Positions 1 to 11,405 of a stretch of 64,000 nt of DNA are shown in pieces; the stretch's first letter is position 1; every line of letters starts with the position of its first letter. The stretch spans positions 209,829,744 through 209,893,743 of the forward strand of contig NC_081411.1 in NCBI RefSeq assembly GCF_030272615.1, read 5' to 3'. The position numbers and the translations under genes are program-made. This DNA is from Cryptomeria japonica. Lineage: Eukaryota; Streptophyta; Pinopsida; Cupressales; Cupressaceae. The notes beneath the pieces are model-generated. The model did not search any database, was not told the DNA's origin, and saw only the letters and a program-made list of their open reading frames with translations.

Positions 1-2472
1 ACCATTTTAATCATCAATATTCTACCAACTAAAGGTAACCAAGTATTCTTCCAACCCAAAATTCTATTATGGATAGAAGTAGAAATTCCTTCCCAAAAAC
101 TACTCTTATTCTTGTCATAAAATAATCGGATACCAAGATACTTACAATAAAAGGGAATCCAACTTATAACCTAGTGCATTTGATAGTCTAAATGAAAGAG
201 GGGATGAAAAACTGATGAAGAATACATTTGATTTAGAAGCATTCACCTTTTGACTAGAAATTTCACAATATTCTTCAATCACTTTTTTAATTAACTTCAC
301 TTCTGTCATGAAGGATTCACCAAAAAAAATAGTGTCATCGACAAATAAAGTATGAGTCAAATACATACGTTGTTGGAAACAAGACTCCTTTTCATTAATT
401 CAAAACATGATGGACTGAGATAGTCCTATTGAAAGCCTCAACCATAATTATAAATAGAAAAGTGGAATTTGGTTCACTATACTTGACTCCTTGAGAAGTA
501 AATAAGAAACCGCATGGGTTTCCATCAACCAAGATATAAAAATTAGCCCCTAAAAGATAATAAATAATCCACCTACACCATTTTATAGCAAAACCAAACT
601 TTAAGAGAACTTTCTCTAAAAAAATCCACCTACACCATTTTATAGCAAAACCAAACTTTAAGAGAACTTTCTCTAAAAAAATCCACCAAACACTATCATA
701 GGCCTTCGTCATATCCAATTTAATAATCATAGATTCTTGATTTGATTGACTAAGAAAGTGTAACACTTCATAAGAAACTAATACCCTATCTACCATCACC
801 TTCCCTAGAACAAAACCCCCTTGCTCCAAAGAGACAATCTTAGGAATAATCTTGAAAATCCTCAAAGAAATAGATTTTGTAATATTTTTGTACACCAAGT
901 TGCACAAAAATGGGTCAAAAGTCTGCAAAAGTGGATGGAGTGTTGTATTTTGGAATTAAAGAAATAAATGTTGTGTTATATTGCTTAAGACCATTACTGT
1001 TCCTCCTTGATTATTTAACTTCTCTCCAAACATCAAAACCAATGAAATCCCAACACTACTAAAACAACAAATTAGTTTAGACATCCAAAATAAGTGCTTT
1101 ATCTAGAGGCATAAAACAACTAACTCAATTTCATCCTGGGAAAAGGGTTTTAAAAAATCCATATTGTCTTGATGAGAAACCAAAGTTGGAATATAATCCA
1201 ATAGATAAAGAGAGTCTAGATCATTCGTAGATGAAGACCCAAGAATCTTTGAGAAAAAAACACTACTTCATCTTGAATTTCTTTCAAATGATATAAAAAA
1301 TACCCAAAAGCTAATTTGATCTAATGAATAGTTTTTGAGACAAATTTTATCTTCATTGAAGCATGAAAAAAAATTGTATTCCTATCCCCCTCTCTAAGCA
1401 TTTAGACTTTTATCTCCAATAAACCTCCTCCCTCAACAACACTTCTTCAAATTGAGTTTGTAAGAACTTTTGCTAGGAATAAGTAGAATGGGTAATGTCA
1501 TTTTGAATGATTTGATACTTAATATTTTTAAAAGAGGCTTGCATATCTGACTTCAACGTAAAAATATCTTTAAAAACCTTTTTATTCGACTCCTTAATCA
1601 CACCCTTAATGTTTTGCAAATTTTTACATAGTTGATATATTCTAGAGCCATGTTCATATGGATAAATCTACACTACAACTAAATCAGAGGGAGAAATTCA
1701 AGGTCTCTAAACTAAACAGATTCAAACTTAAAAGATGCCTTGGAATGTACCATAGAAGGAAAACAAGGCATTGACAACTGAAGAGGAAAGTGATCAGAAC
1801 TAGATAAAGACCAAATTTGAGAAGAATGAGGTCCAAACTATGAAAAGAAAATTGGATTAGAAAAAATGATATCCAAATACTCTGAAATATGCATAAAATG
1901 TTTCCTTCTATTAGTCCAATTTACATGACCATTGAAAGGTTTCCAATCTTTTAAACCATTATTACTCACAAAATCCCTAAAGTCCTGCATAGGTTGGAGA
2001 GGAGGAATAATACCTCCCACCTTATCTTGAGGAGATAATATAGTATTAAAATCCTCTCCAAGAATAAAAGGTTTGTCTTGATAATTAGCCAAAATAGTTG
2101 AAAGGGAGTCCCAAAGAAGTTGTTTTGACATAGTTGAATCTGGGCCATACATATTAATAAAATAAAAATGATAATTGAGCATACAAACTTCAACATGAAT
2201 AAAATTTTCCTTACTTTGAATCTTAAATCCTGATAACTCGAATTCTTCCAAATAATTACCAACCCCCAGGAAGCTCCAGTCGAAGGAGAAGTAACATATT
2301 TTAAATTTTTCCACTTAGAAAAAGAATGGGAATCCCTGAGCTCTGAAAATTTAGTTTCCTGCAAAAGAAACAAATCCACTCCACACCCATCTAATTGAAC
2401 TTTTATGAGGTGTTTGTTTTAATGGGCATTGAGGCCCCTAACATTCAAGGTGATAATGTTCATACCTGTCAT
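1..2472 (-). pseudogene. LINE Z ORF2 (endonuclease-reverse transcriptase), degenerate, runs off window start
   Basis: Reading leftwards, the endonuclease starts near 2463 with an N-terminal MNIITLNVRGLN-like motif. It continues through LFLLQETKF (about 2370) and a GEDFNT motif (about 2065), which resembles the usual GDFN. A linker with NKKVFKDIF (about 1600) follows, matching the same linker in element A. The reverse transcriptase comes next: IKLDMTKAYD near 720, QGVKYS near 490 and the catalytic FVDD near 330. The YLGIRL and LGWKNTWL motifs, which follow FVDD in plant L1 elements, lie between 1 and 150, so the rest of ORF2 is outside the window. The frame is broken many times: 1838-2314 and 1966-2379 are two frames of one endonuclease. 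The product would have nicked target DNA and copied LINE RNA; this copy is dead. Confidence 0.9.
566..679 (-). repeat. 57-bp tandem duplication inside the Z reverse transcriptase
   Basis: Two adjacent identical 57-bp units (566-622 and 623-679), followed by the start of a third. They encode the same 19 residues twice without breaking the frame. It is a local duplication within the pseudogene. Confidence 0.9.
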
Positions 2473-3466
2473 GGAAAATGTCATTTTCTCCACAATATAG
2501 AGCTATCATCAAGAGTTGTTTGAATTCCTTTAATTTCTTCTCTTGTTCTCTTGTTTCTTAATAATTTACCTCCATTAACAAGGAGTTTTAGGCTCCCCCA
2601 CAATGTGAGTTTGGAGGATAGAAGAGGACATAGTTTCAATCTTTTGAATCAACCAAGAGAAATTCTAACTTCACTTCGCACTTGATTTAAGAAACAACTT
2701 GGGCTTCATACATTCATCACTATTGATCAAATTTATTTCCTATTTTCAACCATCTATATCAATAAGACAAACATTATCCTTTTCATCATCAACTTGGCAT
2801 GCTATCTCATCTATTTCCTAAATGCAATCTCTCAACAATAATTCCTTAATCAACACATCATGATCTCCAACCAAAAAATGTTCTTTAAACTCCTATAAAA
2901 TCTCCTTGAACCAATCCCATGGCTTATCCAAAACACTATAAACCTTATTTGAAGTTGTCTAGTTGAAGGTGTTCTCATTACAAAGTCACTTATGTTTAAT
3001 CAGATCACTAGAAGCATCACTATAAACCTTAGGAGAATAATTATGATTTAAGGAAACCTTTATACTTATCCAAATCATTGAAGACATCATCAAAGACCAT
3101 ATGAAGAAACACCTACAAAGAGGTGTCAAGATTAAAAAGTCCCATATAGTCCAAGAAAACAAAGGATTTCATGGGATTAAAACCCATGTGAGAAAATAGA
3201 AATAAACTATATTTATTTATCCCCTAAATCCAAGTAGCACCAAATTTCCAGATAGAATTATTAAGTTCACATACAAATTCTTGTGAGGAGTCATGACCTT
3301 AATTGATAACCCTTGTAATTTAAAATCATTTGGATCAACCATCAAAAACTAGGAACAAGATGGTCTACATGAGGAATACTTACCTAACTTATGACATTAT
3401 CTTTGATCCAATAGTGGAGCAACCATATCATTATTCTTTCTACCAACTTAACAAAGACCAGGACAA
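2473..3466 (-). pseudogene. LINE Z ORF1, 3' part (separated from its 5' part by insertion of element A)
   Basis: This stretch lies between the endonuclease start of Z and the left target-site duplication of element A. It has no long open frame. Its position, and a length that together with 11406-12240 gives about 1.8 kb, match an L1-type ORF1 (that of element A is 1.7 kb). The call rests on position, continuity and the ORF1 homology of the other half; few residues are recognisable here. Confidence 0.6.
3451..3466 (+). repeat. Left target-site duplication of element A
   Basis: ACAAAGACCAGGACAA occurs here and again at 11406-11421, on the two sides of a complete ORF1-ORF2-ORF3 unit. A perfect 16-bp match of this kind is the hallmark of target-primed LINE insertion. 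Confidence 0.93.
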
Positions 3467-3476
3467 TAATTGGACG

Positions 3477-5195
3477 ATGGAGGGAACAACGGAGGGAACA
3501 ACATTTGCAGGAGCAAATTTGAATTCAGGAAATGGAGGGAACAACAATGCTGGGTCCTTTGGGTCTGTATCCACTACAACTTGAGGACATATAGCTGATG
3601 ATGAGGATGGAAGACAGGATGGGGATCCACGAACATGGGACCCTCCTCCCGATCCTGAAAAGTTAAAAAATAAGCAAGATTCTTGTCCTGAGGCAGTGCA
3701 GGCTGTTTTAGGTTCTACTAAGGAGGGATGAATACCTAAACCATGGAATAGCCTCTTCGCTAGACATGCCTCTGGTAAACTGACTAGTAAATCCTCTCTC
3801 CCCTTTGTGAAGGATATATTAGACAATAGAATAGGTAAACTTGTGATAGAGGTTCCTAATTTGGTTATTGATCATAGCATTTCTTTAATGACTCTCTCTT
3901 TGGTGGGAAAATTTGTTGGACCCCAACCTAATATTGAGGATGTAAGATCCTTTGTTAAAAGAAAATGGAGAATGAAAGGACAGGTTGAAGTTTCTGCCCT
4001 ACCAAGGGGTTTTTTTGTGTTTTCTTTTTCATGCGGGGAAGATTTGGAAGCAATTCTAAGTGGAGGCCCCTGGATGTTTGGTAAATCATCTCTTTCTTTA
4101 AGAAAATGGACCCCTAACATGGAACTAAATGATTCCTTTTTTGAATCTGCCCTGGTGTGGGTAAGACTGCCTAGACTACCATTGGAATACTGGGTGGAGG
4201 ATTTTTTCTCAGGAATTGCTAACTCCTTTGGGGAGATTATTGCGATAGATGCAATGACTGCAGCTCACAAGAGACTTTTGTATGCACGCATCTGTGTCAA
4301 CATTTCACAGAATATGGATCTCCCAAGTACCATTGATATAAATTCCAAACTTGGGGTATGGGAACAAACCATTGAATTTGAATCTCTCCCTTTTGTGTGC
4401 TTCTCTTGCAAAAAAGCAGGTCACTGGGCTAAGGCTTGTCCCAGCAACCCTAAAAGACCTATGATTAAAGACAAAAATATTAATAAACCGGTATAGAAAG
4501 AAAAAAATAACAACAAAGTCTGCAATAAGGAAGAAGAAAAAAGTGGAAATCTGTTTACAGAAAATCAAGAAAATGAATCCAGTGACTTAACTAAAGACAC
4601 TACTTTGAAGGGGAACAAGAAGAATGAAACTAAGGAGTTTGAGATTAAAATAGGTAATACCTTTGAAGCCCTTCAGTTGCAAGAAAAGGAGGATGAAATC
4701 AGTACAGAGACCCTTGAGGATGGTGAGATTGAGGATATCACTGACTCGCATCATGAGGAACAAAATGAACCCATGTAAGAGAAAGAAGAACCCTGTTTAG
4801 GGAAAGAGCTTCAAGAACAGGAAATAGAAATGAGAAGGAGCAACAAGTTTGGATCACCACAAGGAAACTTAAATGCCTTATTCTAGAACATAGAAGTAAA
4901 TATGACCACTTCACCCCAGAAGAGAGAAAAGCTTTAGAGTAACATACAAGACGAATCCAGGGCAGAACAACAAGAAGAAAACATGATAGAAAATGAAAAG
5001 AAAATTAAGACCAAGAAGATAGGAGGTTCTAATGGAGTAAAAAATAGAACCAGATCCAAGGCAGATTTTGGGGCATCAAGATCCCCACCAGGACGCAAAA
5101 CCATGAAATGGCACAGGGACCAGGAGAGTAAACAAAGCATAGCTGATGGAAGGTAGAGAACTATCAAGGAGTCCTGCCCCTAGGTCTCAAAATGA
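3477..5195 (+). pseudogene. LINE A ORF1: DUF4283-like RNA-binding protein with zinc knuckle
   Basis: About 572 codons in one frame from the ATG at 3477 to the TGA at 5193. A Gly/Asn/Thr-rich N-terminus is followed by a DUF4283-like domain (about 3890-4330; motifs LVGKFVG, GPWMFG, WVRLPRLPLEYW) and a CCHC knuckle, CFSCKKAGHWAKAC (about 4399-4440). The tail is long, acidic, then Lys-rich. Such proteins coat LINE RNA in the ribonucleoprotein particle. Premature stops lie at 3582, 3729, 4494, 4776, 4884, 4935, 5154 and 5181, but I see no frameshift. The final TGA overlaps the ORF2 ATG as ATGA. If the TAG at 5154 or 5181 was the original end, ORF1 would stop 12-36 nt before ORF2 instead. Confidence 0.9.
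5192..5195 (+). other. ATGA overlap of ORF1 stop and ORF2 start in LINE A
   Basis: The ORF2 ATG (5192-5194) shares two bases with the ORF1 TGA (5193-5195). ORF2 begins MKVLSWNIKGLN, a normal L1 endonuclease N-terminus, so this ATG is well supported. The arrangement is the classic one for stop-restart translation, which I infer but cannot show. Confidence 0.7.
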
Positions 5196-8100
5196 AGGTA
5201 CTATCATGGAACATCAAAGGCCTAAATGGTCTCAATAAATAGGATATATTAAGGAGTCTTATTCGAGATCAAAATCCAGATATTATCTTGATTCAGGAAA
5301 CTAAAATGAGCAAAGAAAAAGTGGAGAAAATTAAGTTTTTTAAAAATGGGGGAGTCTGTGGCAGTAGCTCAAATGGTGCCTCTAGTGGAGTTGCTATATT
5401 CTAAAATAAAAGCACAACTTTTGGAGACATGATTGAAGAGGATGGCAATATTCTATCCTTAAAAGCTAGAAATATTTTTTATGAGAAGGAATTTGTTATA
5501 ACTAACATCTATGCCCCTAATTCCAAATATGCTAGAAGTAAATTTTGGGAAAAAGTTCAGCAAAAAAGTAAAAATTTCTCTATGAACAGTTGGATTGTTA
5601 TGGGAGATTTCAATACTCCTCTACAAGATAGAGAAAAATTTGGAGGTAGTCAAGCTCAACCTGAAAGTAGATCTGACCTGATGGACTTTATCAATGACAA
5701 TTCTCTCATTGATCTGGATCTTAGTGGAGCCTCCTACACTTGGTCAAACCGAAGAAATGGGGAAGATCTTATCCAGGTAAGACTTGATAGAGCTCTTCTC
5801 TCTAATGATTGGATTCTTTCTCATAGTTGTTCCCTTTCTATCATTGATAGAATTGGATCAGATCATTATCCCATTTCCTTTGTTGTTGAGAACTCTAAGC
5901 AAAATCAAAGATTCTCCTTTCACCTTGACAAGATGTGGATATCCCACCCCAATCTTGAAAAGTCCATTGCTGAATGATGGAATCTTGATATTAATGGAAC
6001 AGCCATGTATAAAGTTGCCAAAAAACTTAAACATGTCAAAACCAACATTAAGACTTGGAACAAAAAGGTCTTTGGTGATATTTTTGATTCAAAGAAAAAG
6101 CTAAAGGAGGAACTGAACCAGATTCAAATATCCATTCAGAAAGAGGGCTACACAAAGTATTCCAGAGCCATGGAAGATAAGGTCCTTGACAACATTCATA
6201 CCATAATTTCAAGGGAAGAAATATATTGGAGACAGAGATCCAGGGCTATATGGCTGAAGGTAGGGGACAGAAACACTAAGTTTTTCCACATGACCTCCCT
6301 AAAACATAAGGCAGCTAATAGAATCACCAAGTTAACTGTTGAGAACAACACTCTGACAAATAAGGATGAAATCAGGGATGAAGTTGTTAGATTCTTCAAG
6401 AAGCTGTTGTCTAGTAATGAGGAGCTTGATTAGACCCATCAACTCAATCTGGTCAGCAATATTCCTAACATTATAAACTCTTTTCAGAATAAGACCCTTG
6501 TTGCCATCCCATCTGCTGAAGAAATCAAAAAAGTTGTCTTCTCCTTTCAAGGGGATAAAGCTCCGGGCCCTGATGGATTTCCTATGTTTTTCTTTCAAGA
6601 ATTTTGGAATATTGTGGGGAAGGATATGGTTAATGCGGTAAAAGAATTTTTTGGGTCTAGAAGAATCCTTAAGGAGTTGAACTCCACTTTTATCTCCTTA
6701 ATCCCCAAAGTTGTTGGGGTAGATTCTATGGGAAAATTTAGGCTTATTAGTCTATGCAACTCTTTCTATTAAATAATATCCAAAGTGATGATGACAAGAA
6801 TGTTGGCGATGCTTCCCTTCATCATATCTGAAGAGTAAAAAGGATCTGTTCCTGGTAGACAAATTCTTGATTCAATCATTCTTGTTCATGAGAACATTCA
6901 CTCTCTCAGCGCTGCAAAGAAAGAAGGTTTCTTGATAAAGTTGGATTTGGCTAAGGCTTATGATAGTTGAATGGGATGTTCTATTTAAAATCATGGGGGC
7001 TTTTGGTTTTGATGGTAAGGTTATCAAAATAATCAGAGAACTAATCAGTACTCCTATGTTCTCTATTTTGGTTAATGGATCTCCTACAAATTTTTTTAAA
7101 AACTCTAGAGGGCTAAGAAAAGGAGACCCCATATCACCTATCCTTTTTACCATTTTGGATGAAAGTATGAGCAGAATGATTCATAAATTGAAACAAAGAA
7201 AAATTATCAAAGGTCTTCAACCTTCTTCTGCCAATGTGTTTTGCACTCATCAATAGTTTGTTGATGATACTATCATCATGGGATATTCTTCAGTCAAGGA
7301 GGCTGAAGCCTTCAAAACTGTTCTCAACTCCTATGCTTTGGCAACTAGTCAACTGCTTAACTAGGACAAATCAGCTATGTACTTTCTCAATACTCCAGTC
7401 ATAAGACAACAGAGAATAGCCAATATAATTGGTTGTAAAGTGGACTTGCTACCTTCTACCTACCTAGGTCTTCCTTTAGGGATGGCTCCCCCAAACTCTT
7501 TCTGGAATATGATCATTGATAAAATTAATAAGAGACTTGAAGGATGGAAAGGTTCAATGTTATCTCAAGCTGGGAAAATGCAGCTCCTCCAAGCTACTCT
7601 TCAAAATCTCCCTGTTTATGCCCTCATTCTGTTTGGTATTCTGGCAAAAATTGCTGAAACTATGGAAAGAATTCAGAAGAGATTCTTATGGTCAGGAGTT
7701 GAAGAAAAGAAGAGAATACCTTTGATTGCTTGGGACAAGGTGTGTAGACCAAAGAACAAAGGAGGGTTGGGGATTAAAATTATTAGAACTTTTAATAAAG
7801 CTCTTCTTACCAAGCAATTATGGAGAGCTTTTGACATTAAGAAAGATAGGAGCCAAATTTGGTTTGATAAATACATTAAGAATCAGACTATCCAAGGGAT
7901 CCTCAATGATGAAGATATCCCGGCTGGATCTTTCATCTAGAATAGTGTAACCAAAGCCATAAAAGTTGCAAAAGCTGGAGCTGGATGGGTCCTTGGAAAA
8001 GGTGACAGAATAAGGTTTTGGGAAGACCCCTGGATGATGAATGAAGCCCTATTTGATCAAAACAACAATCAAGTCATTGAAGAATGTAAAAGGAGGTTTG

Positions 8101-9381
8101 GGCTAATGGTTTGTGACTATTGGAAGGAGAATAAATGGGTCAATCTTGAGGACATTCATCCTGGTCTTTCCTCTATTCAGAAAGAGTTGTTGTCCTTTTC
8201 CCCTAACAACAACTATGATGATGTTTTCCTCAAGAAAAGTGACCCTAAAGGTGAATTCATAGTTTCTTCTACTTATAAAAACACTTTTTCTCAAATCCGC
8301 AATCCTTTCTGGAATAAAGTTTGGAACAACATCCTGATCCCAAAAGTCAACATGTTCTTTTGGCTTGCTTCCTATAATATTATCCTTACTATTGATAATT
8401 TAATTTGAAGTGGCTTCAATTTCCCTAATAGATGTGAGCTCTGTCAAAAGGAGGAGGAATAAGTTGATCACCTATTTTTTCATTGCTCCTACACTTGGGA
8501 AATCTGGTGTAAAATATGGGAAAAATGGAAACTTAATTGGGTCATGAACAAAAGCATTAAGGATATAATATGGCAATGGAATTTTCCTACCAATTGGCAA
8601 ATTATTAAAAACCTGTGGTCCCTGACCCTCCCCATGATATGCTGGGGAATTTGGAAAGAAAGGAATAACAGGATATTTATGGAAGAAAAGTGCAATACTC
8701 AGGCTATCTTTGAAAAAATATGCAGGGCTATAAAGGAGAACATCAACATCCCTCACAAGAATAATTAGCAATGGGCTATTATAAATTTGAATGATATGGA
8801 AAAAGGCATTATTACTGAATGGAACCTAATTGATAAGGTCTACAGAGTGGAAAACAAGAAGAAGAGAGAAAACATTGTTTGGAGGTTCCCTGATTATGAC
8901 TGGATAAAAGTTAATTTTGATGGGGCTACCAAAGGGAAACCTGGAAAGGCTGGTGGAGGTGGAGTTATCAGAAATGCTCAAGGAAGGTGTATTGCTACTT
9001 TTTCTTCCCCTTTTGGAATCCAAAACAACCATGTGGCTGAAGCTATGGCCATGCTGAAGAGCCTCCAGTTAGCCCAGGAATTCAAATTTAAAAAAATCTG
9101 GCTTGAAGGGGATTCCTTAAATATTATACAAGCCCTCAAAGGGATTAGATCAGTCTCCTGGAATATTGCTAATATTATTAAAAATACTAAGACTATCCTT
9201 AATAACTATGTTAGCATTATTTTAACCCATACTTTTAGTGAGGGTAACAAGGTAGCGGATATCCTTGCTAATGAAGGGGTTAATTTGGAAAAGGGGATCA
9301 AATATATAGGGGAAGATCACATTAAGTGGGAGATTAAGGAACAATTATTTTTCAATCACCTTAATGGAGCAAGCAAATATT

Positions 9382-9389
9382 ATGATTGA
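9382..9389 (+). other. 8-nt overlap of ORF2 end and ORF3 start in LINE A
   Basis: ATGATTGA: the ORF3 ATG at 9382 lies in frame 1, and the ORF2 stop TGA is at 9387-9389 in frame 3. Upstream of this ATG, frame 1 is covered by ORF2 coding in another frame, so this is the natural ORF3 start. Confidence 0.65.
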
Positions 9390-11229
9390 ATTCTGGGGAA
9401 CAAGTACCAATGATAGAGTATGGAGGCAGATGAACTTCCAGTCGATGAGTGCTTCTAGGCATCATTACCAAGAACACATGTGTGCAAGAGGTAATTGTAA
9501 TAATAGCTAGGTTTGTATGAACATGAAAGACAATTTCAAAATTGTGAAAGTATCTTTTCAACGAGAAACCAGAAACACAGAGTTTTACTTGCAGGCCGAG
9601 AGCTGTAACAGAGGTGATTGTGACCTGAAAAGAAGAATGGGAGGCAGCCTTAACAAGAATGAACTGTCTGGGTGTGAGCACTGGAAGAGCGAAAGGAAGG
9701 TGTGGAGAAGGCTCCACCAACATGGGTTCATGGATTACATGGAGAAGCTCCATGGTAGTATAAGCTCTGTTTCTCAGGGGTTTGCAAAAAGCTGGAGCAA
9801 TAACAGGGCTACCCTGTTTGGGGAAATCTAGCACATTGATGAAAGCCTAATTTCAGAGGTAACGGGGCTCAAGATGGAGGGGACCAAATTCTATAGGGAT
9901 AGAAAGTACGCCATTGAGGTCTTCAAAAAATTCCCTAAAATGGAGGACGAGAAGAGAAACTTGGAGAGGAAGGATAATATCTCTTACTTCACCCCCCAAT
10001 AGGTAAAACCTTTCTGGCAAAAAATTCTTAGGGCATTAATGGAATATTTAACTGTGGATGGTAGGTTTACGAAAATTTACAATTATCACTTTGCCATCTT
10101 GAACCACTTCCACCATGGGGTGAAAATTTCTTTGCCCTTCTATCTTGCTTCTTCTCTGAATGAGAGCTTGGCCGACCACATTAAAAAACCCAGCTTCTAC
10201 CCTCTTGCACACCAGGGTCTCATCCTGCTAATTTATGAATATATGAAGAATAAGACTAGGGAAACAAAGGATGACCCTTTAATTCTCAATGCTTAGACTT
10301 TTGAGAAAAGCATAGACTCTGGTTCGACTGAGGAGACCAAAACCCCTTCCCATAAAAAAAGGAAGATTAATGTGCAGGAAGAAATGGATGTGCTTTGTGA
10401 GGAAGAAGAAGGAAAAAATAATGAAGAAATTTCTAAAAAGGAGATCAATAAGGAGGAGTATGGGGAAGGAGAGGAAGGGGGCAATTCTGAGAATTGTCAA
10501 CATAATATTTTTGGCTCAGAAATTGAGAAAGAGGCTCTGAAGCCTAAGGAAGGTGAAAACCCTAATGAGGAGGAGATGAAACAAAGCAAGGATTATACAG
10601 AAACCATACTGAATACTGCCCACAATTTCACCCTTGAATTCTTCAACTTTCAGAAGTGGGTGGTGGAAAACATTACCAGCATGCAGGGTAAATAGAGGGA
10701 GTTGGAAGTTAAGATCAACAAGTTGATCAACATGTCTGATTTTGGGAAGCAGCACGAGGAGATGGAGAATAGTGAAGCGGAGGAAGAAATGGAAATGGAA
10801 GACTGGCAGGAGAAAGACTTGATTAAAGGAAACCTAAAACATCTGGAGGATGTCATCAAAATTCTAAAGGAATAGGTCGAGGAGGATAAGGACAATGTCA
10901 ATGCCCGGATGGCTAGAAACTAGAAAGCCCTAAAAAGCCTTATGGATCATAGCCTCCAGGTTCTAAAAGTCTCCTCCCAGAACATGAATGCACTGGTGAA
11001 CCACCTGGAAAAGAAAAACCAGGAGAAGGGCCTCGTGGTTATTGAAGATGCTCCTACTTCTAGCCTAAAACACCAGACCTCTAGGCGCAGAACTAGGCGA
11101 ACTATGGTGGAGAAGGAAATGAAGATGAAAGATAGCCAGACTGCTCAGGAAAATACTGATTTGAGGGAAGCAGCAAAAGCTATGATGCTTTTGGTACAGG
11201 ATGCAGAAGAAACCATCAAGAATTTCTAA
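9382..11229 (+). pseudogene. LINE A ORF3: unrecognised ~615-residue protein with C-terminal coiled coil
   Basis: One frame from the ATG at 9382 to the TAA at 11227, broken only by seven TAG codons (9508, 9829, 10000, 10294, 10693, 10873, 10921) and by no frameshift. A conserved central block (about 9740-10250) includes GTKFYRDRKYAIEVF, MEYLTVDGRFTKIYNYH, AILNHFHHG and PFYLASSLNESL. It aligns with MRYITLDGRY, TILNHFRHG and PFYLASSLENSL in copies B-D. The rest is acidic, then a Lys/Glu-rich coiled coil (about 10540-11030), then a basic RRRTRR patch (about 11085). I do not recognise the family. Lacking any visible enzymatic motif, it could be a structural or RNA/protein-binding factor of the retrotransposon particle; this is inference. 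A captured host or plant-transposon domain is the alternative. Confidence 0.85.
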
Positions 11230-11405
11230 TTGTTGTCTTTTGTTGGGCTTGAGGCCAATTTCTTACTAGCCTTTTGCTGTCCTTTCCTTTGTTGCTGGTC
11301 TTTTTGCTAGTGTTTTGCTACTATTGTATTTTGTTGCTATATTGAATATCTTTCTTATGTATCTAGGTTTCGGGTCCCTTAAAACCTATTTTTAATTAAT
11401 AAAAA
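11230..11405 (+). other. LINE A 3' UTR and A-rich tail
   Basis: About 170 nt of T-rich non-coding sequence. Near the end is GGTTTCGGGTCC (11366-11377), followed by TTAAAAC and an A-rich tail (TAATTAATAAAAAA) that meets the right target-site duplication. The same GGTTTCGGGTCC motif with a following TAAAAC stands near the ends of copies B (29733) and, with one change, D (53059). It is probably part of the 3' signal used by the reverse transcriptase. Confidence 0.75.

Larger units (their letters stand above)
5192..9389 (+). pseudogene. LINE A ORF2: endonuclease, reverse transcriptase, zinc-binding region, RNase H
   Basis: Roughly 1,400 codons. APE-type endonuclease at 5192-5900 (SWNIKGLN, LIQETKMS, MGDFNTP, GSDHYPIS). 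Reverse transcriptase at about 6500-7500 (DKAPGPDGF, STFISLIPK, KLDLAKAYD, FVDDTII at about 7257, YLGLPLG). A zf-RVT-like region lies at about 8000-8520 (FWEDPW, FWNKVW, CELCQK, HLFFHC). RNase H is at about 8890-9300 with all four acidic positions visible (FDGA, AEAMA, EGDS, VADILAN). In-frame stops: 5240, 5402, 5975, 6431, 6770, 6836, 7254, 7362, 7938, 8406, 8460 and 8766. One net 2-nt loss near 6965, inside KAYD(RV)EW, changes frame. In the living element it would nick the target, reverse-transcribe the RNA and remove the RNA strand. Confidence 0.95.
3467..11405 (+). mobile_element. LINE A: three-ORF L1-type retrotransposon, complete between its target-site duplications
   Basis: A 7.9-kb non-LTR element inserted into ORF1 of the minus-strand LINE Z. 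Order: a 10-nt leader, ORF1 (3477-5195, frame 3), ORF2 (5192-9389), ORF3 (9382-11229, frame 1), a 3' UTR and an A-rich tail abutting the right duplication. Plant L1 elements normally have two ORFs and end soon after RNase H; here another 1.85 kb of coding sequence follows. I see one frameshift in ORF2 (about 6965), none in ORF3, and many in-frame stops. The leader is very short, so a small 5' truncation is possible. The element is dead but its architecture can still be read. Confidence 0.92.

Noticed and set aside
3330-3584. 84-codon plus-strand ORF that seems to extend ORF1 of LINE A upstream
   Set aside because: It crosses the left target-site duplication; the part before 3467 is antisense sequence of LINE Z and is open by chance. 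ORF1 begins at 3477.
9382-11229. Possible TAG stop-codon reassignment or programmed read-through in ORF3
   Set aside because: ORF1, ORF2 and the Copia copies are also full of stops, including TAA and TGA, and Copia sisters show CAG at TAG sites. Methylation-linked decay is simpler.
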